From NCBI GenBank assembly GCA_008694505.1, contig VZDJ01000594.1, positions 13,320,014 to 13,384,013 on the forward strand: a stretch of DNA of 64,000 bases, written 5' to 3'. The stretch comes from Cyanoderma ruficeps. Lineage: Eukaryota; Chordata; Aves; Passeriformes; Timaliidae. Position 1 is the stretch's first letter; every line of letters begins with the position of its first letter. The notes under the pieces were generated by a model. It worked only from the letters and a program-made list of their open reading frames with translations, ran no database searches and was not told where the DNA came from. The position numbers and the translations under genes were made by a program. This document shows, piece after piece, positions 12,001 through 24,000 of this stretch.

Positions 12001-15000
12001 AGGGGAAGGGGAGCGGCGCGGGGACGGCGGCGGGGCCGCCCAAGCTCCAGTCCCAGCCCGAGTTAACCTCAGTGAGGTGCGGAGAGGGTGGGAGCCATGG
12101 AGGGAGGACAGCCAGACAGACAGCTTCCAGCTATGAATATTAACTACTTCCTCCACAGGCAGGGCTCCGCCGCGTTAACTGTTTCCTAGGCAGGACAGAC
12201 AGCCGGACAGCTGGACAGCCTGCCCACCTTGCACTGAGCATCACCCTGCTGGGTGATCCCCTCATTTGAGACACCCAGCCCTGCCCAGCTCCTGTTTGCA
12301 CGCGTCACACCTGTCCCCAAGGAGCAGCGACACATTCAGAGTGGGGATGTCCTTCCAAACCACACACGATGCTGAAACCCAGACGGGTCTGCAAATTCAA
12401 ATGTCTCGCTGGAGACTTGAGTTTCTCCATCTGAAATAACTACACAGCTAAAGAGGGATGGAAACCAGCCACAAGCAAGCCACCGACCCCACCGACCCAT
12501 TTTCACAATCCTCTTGCCTGTCCTGCCAGCACCACGGGCACAGCATGAACCAGCCACCCCTGTTTTCGGGATGCACACACTGCCCTGCTATGCGACAGGA
12601 GGTATGGCATGATCCCATCCACTCCAGAGCTGTCTGGGACCAAGCTGCACCACCCCAATCAAAATCCATGCTGGATGGTGCTGACAATTTGCTGGTCCAG
12701 GTGACGGCAAGCCCACTCCACATCCAGGCCCCCGCCAGAACCCATGCTCAGGACTCCGCTCCTCAACTGATCACTATACTCAGCAAAACTTGAGGCTCCC
12801 TCCACTCTAATCCCCCAAACGGCGTGTTTCCCACACCCCCATGGATGACGGCAGGGGATGAGAGCAGTGTTTCCAGCCAGCCTCCTGACTCACAGCCCTG
12901 TTTGCTCCCAGATAATAGCACATGCCAAGCCAGCATCCTTCCAAAACCTCCAAAGTTTGCCTACTTTTTGTCTCAGCTGTGTCAGCTGCGGGAGGGCAGA
13001 GACAGAGCTCCTCACTCCTGCCATGGGACAACCCCAGCCCTAAGCATGGAACTGTTTTTACTTCAAGGACAGTTTAAAGGGGGAAAAGAAGGGGCTGAGT
13101 TTTCACCAACTGGTCTCTCTTTCCCTGCATGCCTGGTTCCCAGTCCCAGTGAGAACACACTCCACCACCACCCCACATGACAACCCCAAATACCAGGTCA
13201 GAGGACAGATCCTGCCCTGGGAATAGCCGCACTCCAGCTGAAATGTCTATCCAAGCCCGTAGATGCTCCAGCATTTCACCCATGGGGAGTAACCAGAAGC
13301 TAGGGGGACACTCCCTGTGAATTCCCATCCAGCCCACGCAGATCCCCACTGCCCTCCAAAATGCCCACCTCAACACACCCCTACCTTAGAGAGCAAAGAG
13401 CAGCGGAGAGGGAATAAGGAATAAGGAAGGGGAAGTGGATTCCTTCAGCTTTAGTCAGCTGGTGAAGGCAAGAAGAGAGCCAGTGGCCCCCCTCCCCACC
13501 CAGCCTGGCCTAGGGACCAATCCAGCCGCAGGGGGAAAGCAGCAGCCTGCCAGCAGCTCCAGCAATGGATTTAACAGCTCTGGCCTGGCCCATTTGGCTC
13601 TCCACCTCTGTACAGCCTGGCCTGCCCTCCTAGGCAGCCTCAGCCCCTCCTAGTATGTGGGACTGGATTTGACCCCCCCTAAGAATGGTGTACTCCATGA
13701 GATGCCAACCTTCCTGGGGGACAATCAGATGTCAGCAACCCCATGAAGGGGGTTTCTCCTCCCTGGAAAAGTGCAGGATCAGTATCCTGCTCTATTTCTG
13801 GGACTCCAGACCTCCTGACCTTTGCCACACGTGGTTCAGGCTCTGAGGTGACCTCCCCTCACTGGAAGGGTGGGATGCTCATCCCAGTCCCCACCCTGGC
13901 CAGTCCTGCCCTGCGAGTGGGGATGTGTGGGAAGACAGGGATGAGCTGCAGGGAAGCCCTATGCCAGAACCATGACTCAGGTGGGGATTTAGCAACTCTC
14001 TCACAGATGTTGGATTTGGCCAGGCTCTGGCCACTCTCTTCCCGGCCTGGTAAAAAGACAGGGCAGGGCAGGGCCAGCCTAGGGTGTATGCAAGGACCAC
14101 TGGTTATAGGGAGCTGCTGGGCTGAGGACACATCCGGCCCTTTCAGATTTTCCCACACCACCCCAGGATGACAGAGCTTGGGGTCCCCCCACAAGAGTCA
14201 CGCATCCAGACCTCGAGGACAACCCATACACTGACTCCACTCCCATACACTGACATGACCCATGCCAGCTCCAGCACCCTGTTCTCCATCAGCAGTGGTT
14301 TTCTCAGCAAAACCAAAGCAGGCCATAAATGATCTCCATACAGAGTTACAGCATCCGCAGTACCCCAAACTTTCTCTGCAGTGATCCTCCAACCAGCTGC
14401 AAACCCAGCAATGCCACATCCAGCTGCCAGCCTCCTCCTGCCTCTCTGGAGACAGCTTGGCACCCCAAGGAGAACTACCACAGTGTTGGCAACCACAGAA
14501 ACAGCCGGAGTATGAAGCATCACCTCCCTTCAGCCTTTGAACACCCTCAGCCAACCAATGGCCATGGGGACTGCAGCAGGAATCTGCCAAGCAGCCACCA
14601 CTGACCTGAAAGCCCCTTCAAGGAGGAGGAAGGAGGGCAGGCAGAGCCACTCGCCTTCCCGAGGCTGTGCAGACATGTCTGAGGGGCAGAAGGACAGACT
14701 GTGGGGGTATCCCAGCATACCCCACTCTCCATAAGGACCATGGGGGAGCCCAAGCATGGTCAGCAGCAGAGACCCTGCCTGAGTAAAGCAGGAGGGCAAG
14801 TTCACTGCTGGGGCCAGCACTTCCTATGGAAGTGGCTCACAGAGAGCCCGTTGAATCCAGCTGTGTCCCCCTCAGACAGAGAGCAAGATGTGGGGGTACA
14901 GATCCCCCTGCCATGCCCCCTACTCTGGAAGAGCTTAGTCAACCAATGACCCCACTGCAAATGAGTTCCCCCTTCTCCAAGTCCCCACAGAGAAGCAGGG

Positions 15001-18000
15001 CAGAGGTGAGGGGAACACCAGGACAGGCACCATCCCCAGCCACCCACCTGCCCCTCCAGCTTTGGGGTCCCACAGGACCATCCCACCCTGGCAGGCACCC
15101 CCTAGCCCTCATGGGTGCTCCATGCTGAGACAAAGCTGCTGGAAAAAGGGCATCCACCTTCACTGAGAGCGGCTGTGGCCAGCAGAGACGCGGCATGGAG
15201 GAACCCACCGTTTGGCAGGCGATCCCGATCCCGTTGGCCCAGGCTGCAGCGACCGTCTGTGGGGAGCCTTCGCCGAGTGGCAGGACGGGCAGTGGCAGGG
15301 ACAAGGAGCAGCGGCTGATCCCAGCCCGGCGTGGGTCCTGGTGCCAACCTCACCCCCCTCCGCCCCCAGACGCCGCTTGCTCACGCCTGGTGGTGCCAAA
15401 AATGCGGCGTGCAATTCCCTGACCAAATAAGGCAAGAACGACCATAAACAGGGACCCCCCCTGCACAGCCGGACACCAGAGTCCCCATCCTGGCTTGGGA
15501 CAGGCTGGAAAAGAGGAAAAGTGACAACAGAGAGGGAAAAAGATGGGAGCCCCTTGAGCCCATGCTGACTCCCACCACCACTGCTCAAAGTGGCCCATGA
15601 GACAGCTGGGAAAGACCCCTCGTAGATGGGCTTCTTGCAGCTGCTTATGCTGGCACGGGTCAGAGGGCAGCCTTCTGCCTGCAGCTTCAGCCTTCCACAG
15701 TCTCGGCTCATCTCCAAACTGGGGCAGTGTTTACAAATTCAAGGTGCCCTCATTCTCTATTGCTACCCTTCCTAGCACAGAGGACAGCCCAGACGGTGCA
15801 TGGGAGGTACCTCCACAGCTGACACCTGCTAAGACCCCCAAAGGGGAATGGAGAGGAGCCCTGGGGTACTTCTGCAGCCCTAATATTCACCAACACCCCC
15901 ATGAAAGTACAGAGATGAGTCCTGGGGTAACCCTGCAGCGCTGTGAGGGGCTGGGGTGCAGAAACTTTGGCCCAGGGTCCAGAGCAGAACACATGCAATG
16001 AGACACTCAGGTTTCTGCAGGCAGGAGGTGACTGCTAGGCAGTCTTGCCAGCTTGAGGCTGCACCTACAGCTCCCCAGCCTGCACACAGCCCACAGCTGA
16101 GCCTGCACATCACGAGTTGCCTGTTTACTGCCCTGTGCCAAGGCAAGTGCCCGTGTCAGCTCCACAGAGCCGCCCCAGGTCTGGTTCAGTGTGACCACCA
16201 CAGCACAGACACCCTTGCCTGCCCCAGGCACCCAGAGCCCTCACCCTCCACTGCAAGCACTGCCATCCACAACTCCCACTCGAAGCAGCCGGTGACCTTC
16301 AGGGACATCAGGGACCGCAGCTGTCCCTGCTCCAGGGACGCCTTTCCAGATCTGACCTGCAAAGCCCAGGCATCTGCTTGGCCACAGGTGGCCTTGCCTC
16401 CAGGACAGCGACCCACCACCCTTCGACATACAAGTACTGCCCGTTCCTGCCAAGTGGGTGACAGCAGTCAATTTGCTGCAACAAAATGGGTGCTCAAAGG
16501 GCTTTTCCCAGCTCCGAGAGATGCAGCAGACCATCGAAGGCCAATCAGACATCCTCATCCCCTAGGGATACTTAACGCAGATCTACCTTCTGCCATGCTT
16601 GCAGCATGACAAAGTAGCAGGGATACCTAATGATCCTCCAGAAATGGGGTTTGGATTTCCTAGAGGTCCGGGGCATAAACTAGGGCTGGACTCTGCTTGT
16701 GCAAACAGGACTTTGACAGCTAAATGCTGAAAAGAAGAGCCTAAGCTCCCTGACACTGTGGCAGAAGGCAAAGTCCATGAGATCTTGCTCTCCTATCCCA
16801 CGGCCACACTGCTCCCATCAGCAGCCACCTGTCCCCAGCTCTGCTGCCCATCAGAGTCCCCAGTCCTGGGGTAGAGGGTATTTCCATGTGGACACTTTGG
16901 CCACTGACCACCTTGTGAGCCCTAACCTTTCTCCAGGTGCTTGCTGGGCAGCGGTGGCTCAGCCCAGGCCCCCTCTACACTCTCCTCACGCTGGATGTTG
17001 AAGTTCTCGTAGGAGTCCCACCGGATGAGTGGGTCAGACGTGTTGTAGTCCACAGAAACACTGGGCCCGTTCTCCAGGTGCTCCATGCCTGGAAAGAGGC
17101 AGGATGGTCAGGCAGGATGACAATATAATCAGCAAGGGTAGGATGGGGGAATAGGTGGAGTAAAGTGCATGCAAGGAAAAAACTGCAGGAGCCATAGGGC
17201 AAGGCAGGAGACTCCTGTAGGAAAGGCAGCATCAAAAGATGGATGAGCACAGGATGTACATCAAGACTCACAAACAAGGTGTACAACATTGCCTGGGATT
17301 TTTGGGATTGCCTATAGACCAGCACACAGACTGGCAGTGAGTATGCATGGTTCTGGACTTCCTGAGCAAGGGAGTCCTTCATTCCCAAACATTCCTTCCA
17401 TCTCTCCTGGGCCAGCAAGGGCTACGGAGAACAGCCTCCTGGGGAAGAGAGCAAGACAGATAGGGCACCCATGGGTGCTCCTAGATCAGCCTTACTGCCT
17501 GGATGCCTCACCCTATCCTGGTGACAAAGGGACTTCAAGGGGACAGGCGGAGGTCACAAGGGAGGGAGCAGGGGATACAGGGGATGAGGGGAAGTAAAGG
17601 AGACAGCATCCACCTCCAAACCCCCATGGCACTGAGCCAGCCATACCTTGGATCTTCTCGGGGCCATAGGAGAACACAAACTCCACCTTCCCATACTCAG
17701 GGAAGCGGTCATCTGGCAAGGAGAGAGCACAATAAAAGGACTATCTCCATCCATAGCTCCAGTAGTATCCAGTCACCCCAAAAACATGCCTACAGATCAA
17801 CTTAAGGCTGAGAGCTGCAAGGGGATATCCCTACATGGAGCAGTACATCATAGCCCCTGAAACAACCCTGAGGCAACCGCTCTGCACGAGTAATGGTTTT
17901 GGCAATGAAAGGGATGATGGTGCCACCACTTTCCAAGCAGCACCACACCCTGCAGATGGAGCAGGGGTGCCCTGTTTTGGCGGGGGTGGATCTGGGATGG

Positions 18001-21000
18001 GTGCCCAGCTGTCCCCATGATGACACTAGAGTTACAGGGGTGGGAGGATGAGGGAGTCTGGAGCAGGGAAGTGCCAGGGCAGTTACCTCTGAAGGCCTCA
18101 TCCAGGTCCTCCTTGCCAAAGACGACATCAAGATCATGCACAGCACACGTGTGGAACTGCACACGGAAGATCACATCACGGGTGGGGCTGCGAAACTTCT
18201 TGTGGTAGCACTTCAGCTGCAGAGAGGAACGAAGATGGGCCATCAGGATAAGCCCCCAGACCCTGGGCAAGGGGAATCTGGAGGCCGCAAGGCAAGGCAA
18301 CCACACAACCCATCTGCTTCCTGTGCCGGGAGCTGAGCTGACGATCCTTACCAAGATATCGCCCTTGAGCAGCAAGCCAGGCTCAATGGTGATGCAGATG
18401 CCCGTCTGGCTGTCTCCTTGCACATTGCTGCAGAGAGTAACAGTGGGACGAGGTGAGCTGTGGTGCAGAGACTCCTGCACAGAAAACTCCTGGCCCCACC
18501 TCAACCAGCCCTTCCACCGAAATCCAGCTTAGCAAAGCACAGAGCTTGCCCTCCCTGTGACTGAGGGGGGTCCCGTCCACCACCTCAAGGAGCACCCATT
18601 CCCAGTGAAAGGAGGACAGGAAGGGGAAACTGAGGCACAGCTCAGCAAGAGTACAAAAACTTCTGGACGGGAGGGTATGTCCAGGTTCCAAGGGACGAGG
18701 CTGGACTATCAGCCATCCACCCGGCTCCCACAGCTCAACTGGGGCTTGGGACACAGAGGGAGAAATCTCTGGGAAGACTCTTCTCCCTGCCTCAGTTTCC
18801 CTGCGGGAAGCCCTCCCCCCGCCCAGTGCACCACCGACAGACTGCCGACGGGCGGTGGCGTCAGCAGCCAGGGACAAGGGAAGAAAGGAGTTGGATTTCA
18901 CAGGCAAGATAAACCTGGAGTTTATTACAGGCATCCCATAAACAGTCTATTAAAAGCTGAAAGGCAAGGCCAGGATGGCAGTAAATCTCAGTTAACGGGG
19001 ACCCATGGCTGTATGGAAGTGAGATCTGGTCCTGGGGGATGAGATAGGAATATCCCAGAGGTGAGGTGCTCTGGTCCCTCCAGGGAGACCAGGGGTCCCA
19101 CCCAGACTGGGATGTGGTGCTGGCAGTGTCTGGAAGGCTGGAGAAATCAACTCCTGCTTTCCTTTTGCCCGTGCCTACTCTCAGAATCAGCATCCAAAAA
19201 AGGCTGTGGGGAGATTAAAACAGAGGGAAAATCTTTTTCTTGGAGAAAGAAAGGATATTAGCACAGCTGGTCAGAGCATGGTGCTAATTACACCAAGGTT
19301 GTGGGTACAGTCCCCATATGGGCCATTTACTTTAGAGTTGGACTCAGTGATCCTTGTGGGTCTCTTCCAAATAAGAATACTCTGCGATTTGTGAGAACTA
19401 GTCCAGGCAGGAAGAGCAGTTCTTTAAGCGGGGAGAGAAGAAATGCCTTCATCTCCCAGGGTGCCTTCCTCTCCCAGATGTCCCCATCCCTTTCCTCACT
19501 CCCTCTGGGGACACCCAGCCCCAGGCTCCGCGCAGCCCCAGGCTCCCTCTGCTGATATGCGGAGTCACTACAGCCCTCGCAGCAGAAGGGTCCAGTATGG
19601 CCCAGTATAGCCAGTTACCACCTCCGAAAAAAAGGAAGCCCCTTTTTTTTTTCCTGGCCCCCAAACGGACTAAGCACAGAGCACAAGACCACAGGAGACT
19701 TGTCCTTGACTCTCTCTATCCTCCCCTGCTTGCCATCCCCCCCATGCTGGGTAGTAGGAAAGCCCCATGGCAAGGAGATAGTTACTAGATCCCCGAGGTG
19801 TAGACGGGCTGCATGGCCTGGTAGATTTTCAGGAAGGGCCGACAACCTGGAAGACATCAAGGCGGGGAGAAAAGGCACACTGCTGTTAGCCGGCTGGGCG
19901 GAGGGGCCAGGGGAGGGATTAGTCACGGGGGAGAAATCCAAACAGGGAGGGAGCCAAAGCAAACAGCCGCTCCCTGCCCCAGCCAGCCCGCACTGATCAA
20001 GGGCAACATCTGCAATGGGCAGAAAGGATGCTGTGGATGAGCTGAGAAAGGGCAAAGCGCTCAGTTTGGGTCCTGTAGGACCTAGGGCAAGTGCTGGGGA
20101 TAGGGTGGGATAATGACCTGGGTGAGGTACCAGCACCAGACAGGATAGTGCTGTCAGAAAAACATTGCCACCTCACAGCTCAAGTTAGTGTCCAGCATCG
20201 GGAGGGCATCCTCTGAGGACATCTCTGCCAGAAAAGGGTAGCACCCTGCTAATATGAATGAACAGTCTCTGAGAGGGAAAGCGAAATTCAAACTGCCAAG
20301 GAAATGATGGAAAATATCACCCAAGGAGGACAGGCCTGGCCAGGCAGTGTGGGGTGGTGGTGTGGGAAGAAGCAGGCTGGGGAAGCAGCTGGGGACACCT
20401 ACCGCCTTTTGACTCAAAGTTGGGGATGCCGTGCATGATGACATGGTGGAGGAAGAGGGGCTTGTTGTTCATCTTGATGCTGCCAGAGAGGAGCCCACTG
20501 AAGTAATGGATGTACCTGGAGGGCAGACAGCCAGCTCAGGGGGAAGAACCCACAGAAGAACATCCACCTTGGACCCCTGCATCCAACCCCCTATGGGGAA
20601 AAATCTAGCCTGCAAAGGCGTGCCAGGACCCACCTCTTCTGGGATGGCTGTCCCACTGGCACCACCTTGTCCTCATAGAAGCGCTTCATGGCAAACCTGT
20701 CCAGAGCCTGGTCAGCACTGTGGGGATGAAAGGGCAGATGAGGTTGAAGTGTTGGCACCAGCACCCCAGCACCACTGGGATGGAGATCACCGGTGGGTCG
20801 CAGGGCCACCCAGGACCTCATGTCTCTCTCACCTGGCTGAGATGTTGCTGTAGTGCATGTAGGCAGCCACTACCACCCCCAGCCGGCCACGGTTCCCCTG
20901 CAGGCACACAGCAGAAGGGGTGTCATGGGGACAGCAGGGCCTGTGAGCACAGACATCCCACAGAGGCACACACTGGTCCCTATAGGCATACGCCAGCCCA

Positions 21001-24000
21001 CAGATGCCCCAACCCTTATTAGATACACACCAATCTACACGTATGTGCTGACACCTACCCACCTACCTACCTCAAACCACAATTCTCTCCACCACATTCT
21101 CGACATCTCTCAGCCCCTGAGGCTGCTCAGCCCGATCCCTACAGCCCCACAGACCCCCATTGCTGTGCCTTGGTGAGGGGTCCTGCCCACCTTGTTGTGC
21201 AGCACCACCACATTGTGTGCCGCTGCGTTGAGCCACGTGTCCATGGCTTTGCAAATGCTGCAGATCTTCTCCAGTGCAGGGGTGTGCATGTCAGGCCATC
21301 CAAAATCCAGCACCTGAACAGGGGAACAAACAGCCTGGGGTCACAGGCATTCCCATGCAGAGTTCCCAGCCTGCCAGTAGGGAAAGCCCAGGGCACGTAC
21401 ACAGGGTAGGCATTACTGTGTTGCTCTGACATGCAACCTCCCAACCACAACCCTGCACCCCACTGCTCAGGGAGGCCACCACGGTCTCAGATCTCAGGCC
21501 CCTCACCCCAGGTTAACTTGGCTCAGCTTCTGAGGGCTCCCCTATTATCAGAGGGATGAGGACAATGCCTTAGGGAGGCCCCCAGGAGATTCCAAACAGT
21601 CACTTTTGGGCTGAGAATGGGGGGCTGGGAGGGCAACAGGAGTCAAGCTGAAACACCACAAACACAGTGTGAAGTCTCAGTGCTTTTCTCAGGGCTTTTC
21701 CCAGCTGGGTAGAATAGAAAAGGTGGCTGTTTCTCCCCTAGACATCTTGCAGCAGGGAGCTGGTCCTGCAGACAGGCCTGCCTTGAGGCCCCTGAGACCC
21801 CCACTGCTTCTCACAGCTGTGACCCACCTTGGGGTGAAGTTTGTTGACATCACGTCTCCGCTCAGAGAGGTTGAAAAGCTTTAGGGAAGATGAAAAACAG
21901 AGTGAGAGGACATCTTTCTTCCTTGCTGCAACTTCACCTCTTCCTCACTTCAAAGCCTTCCAAAATCCTGCCATGAGAGGCTTCCCCAGATACATTATCC
22001 CAAGTAACACCTTGCCACAGGGCAGTACAATGACCCAAATCTCCCTTGGGGTCTGAAAGGGACTTCAATGAAAAAAAAATAAAATCTATCCAGCATAGTG
22101 CAAAGACCCTCCCTCAAAGAGCCCAGATGAAGACAAGGATGCAGTATCCATCCCCTGCAAGCACCCATCACCAGCAGCTGAGCACCCCAGCCCCTCCACC
22201 AGCCTGACAGGGACCTGGCTGTGCCCCTCACCACATAGTTGTTCCCATGCTTGGACTTGAGCATGTGGGCCACTTCACGGAGGTTGCTGGAGTAACTCTG
22301 CTCCTCGGCCACGCTGGGGTAGGAGACGGCAATGATCCGCTCCGTGATGTACACCAGGTCCAGCTCACAGGTGCTCTCCATGGCTGCAGTCAGACTCATG
22401 CTCCTGGGCAGGGGAGGGGACCACTGTCAAGACACAGCATGGAGAGGGGGCACAGGGACCCTTCCCCACCCTGCAAGACAGGCTGGGACACATGGAGACA
22501 CAGCTGCCTGCAGCCTTTCCCCTTCTCCCAGTCGTCTTGGGGAGTCTTGGGGACCCAGCTTGGGGATGGTGAGTCATAACTCCCGTGTCTTCTTCACTGG
22601 GAGCATCTCCCAGGTATAGCACCTCTGGAGAAGCAGGTGTTGGTGGGGGGGAGCTTCAGGCAGAGCAGAGATGGTCATCAGAAGGAGAAAGTGAGGCAAG
22701 TACCTGGATGTTTTGCAGCGTGACTGCCCAGTCCTGGGGGATTTTGTGGCATCCTAAAGAACCAGGGAGGAAAAGCAAGTTACTGCCATGACCCAGCCAC
22801 AGCCAGCACAGAGGTCTTGCTAGACCTGGATGTGATGGTGCTGCCAAAGCATCCCACCTCCACCACACTGCGCTGAGCATCCTAACACCCCCAAAATATC
22901 GCTGTCTCCAAATCCCACCAAGCATCCCAGTGGCACAAGCAGCTTGACACATCCCACATGCAAAACCCAACTCTCACAACCCCAATGCTTCTGGGACCAG
23001 CTGCCATGGGCACTGTGGGGCCGGTGCCTTGCCAAAGGGCTCCAGAGGACCTTTTGGGAGGATGCTGAGCAGGCAGACACTGTCTCAGACATGTCACTAA
23101 TCCCTCTTGTCTCCATCAGGCTGTGGGCACACCTGGTGGGACAGAGCTGCTTTGGCCTGCCCGAGCAGGGGCAGGTTCGCTGCCCAAGCGGCATCAAGGA
23201 GGCAGCCAGGCACGGCAGTTTGCTTTGGCCCCAGCTCCACCAAGCTAAACGCCTGGAGGAAATGTTTGAGCTCTTGGAGCAGGAAACTTCTATTTATGCA
23301 TGTTCTCCGGCCTCGAAAATTTCATCTGCAGCCGGCTTGCTCTGTGACTTTGTGACCTCAGCCGAAAAACAAAGCAGGGTTTCCAAAAAAAACGCTGAGG
23401 AAAAACACACTCGCACCTCATTAGTTTTAGTATCTCCAGCTAATAAGCAGCAGTCATTTAAAGACTCATCTCACACAGGCAACACGCCTGGAAGGATCAG
23501 AAATAAGAGATGCATCCTCCAGCTGATTCCCGGGATGCCCTATTGGTCCCAGAGCTGCAAGACTGCCATTCCTCTCCTCAGGGTTGCGACATCCCACAGC
23601 TAGCATGCCAAAGGGAATGGGAGGAGGTGGGAGAGCCGTTTTCCTGACAGCCTTCACCTGACACCTTCTGCCCACCCAGCACAGTCCCCGAGCTGCTCCC
23701 ATGGACAGCCAGCGTCACCCTCCACCAGCCTTGCATGCCCCTCTCAAGGTCAGGCTGCCCTGCACAGCAGAGCCAGGCTCAGCAACCCCGGGGCCTGGGG
23801 ACAATGTCGCCACTCCCAGCCAAAGCCACTCCAGAAGGCAGCAGCTTTGTATCAGTGCACAGAGGTGCTTGAACAAGAGTGACAGTTCCCCCTCCAGTTT
23901 TTCCTCAGGGTGTCCCAAATTGCCTGCTCACCTCAGAAACCCTCCAGCAATGCTGAGGGCAAATAAGGAGTTAAAATGCAACAAAAAGAGAGGTAAAACC

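Larger units (their letters stand above)
8330..16926 (-). other. TNS1 intron (8.6 kb)
   Basis: Intronic sequence with no exon recognised. It holds a 19-bp perfect palindrome at 8387-8405, a consensus AP-1 site TGACTCA at 9495-9501 in a CG-containing context, an A-rich pentanucleotide microsatellite with a gap (10650-10721), and a CpG-rich block at 11690-12070. Confidence 0.75.

Noticed and set aside
12142..12156. MEEVV start on the minus strand, similar to five residues of human TNS1 before GHTQ
   Set aside because: It is followed by unrelated sequence with no donor of the needed phase; the real preceding exon (16927-17088) ends KHLEK and joins correctly.
19250..19325. Functional tRNA-Ile gene
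   Set aside because: The head resembles tRNA-Ile, but the B box and stems carry substitutions and the sequence continues directly into a CR1-like tail, so it is a SINE.
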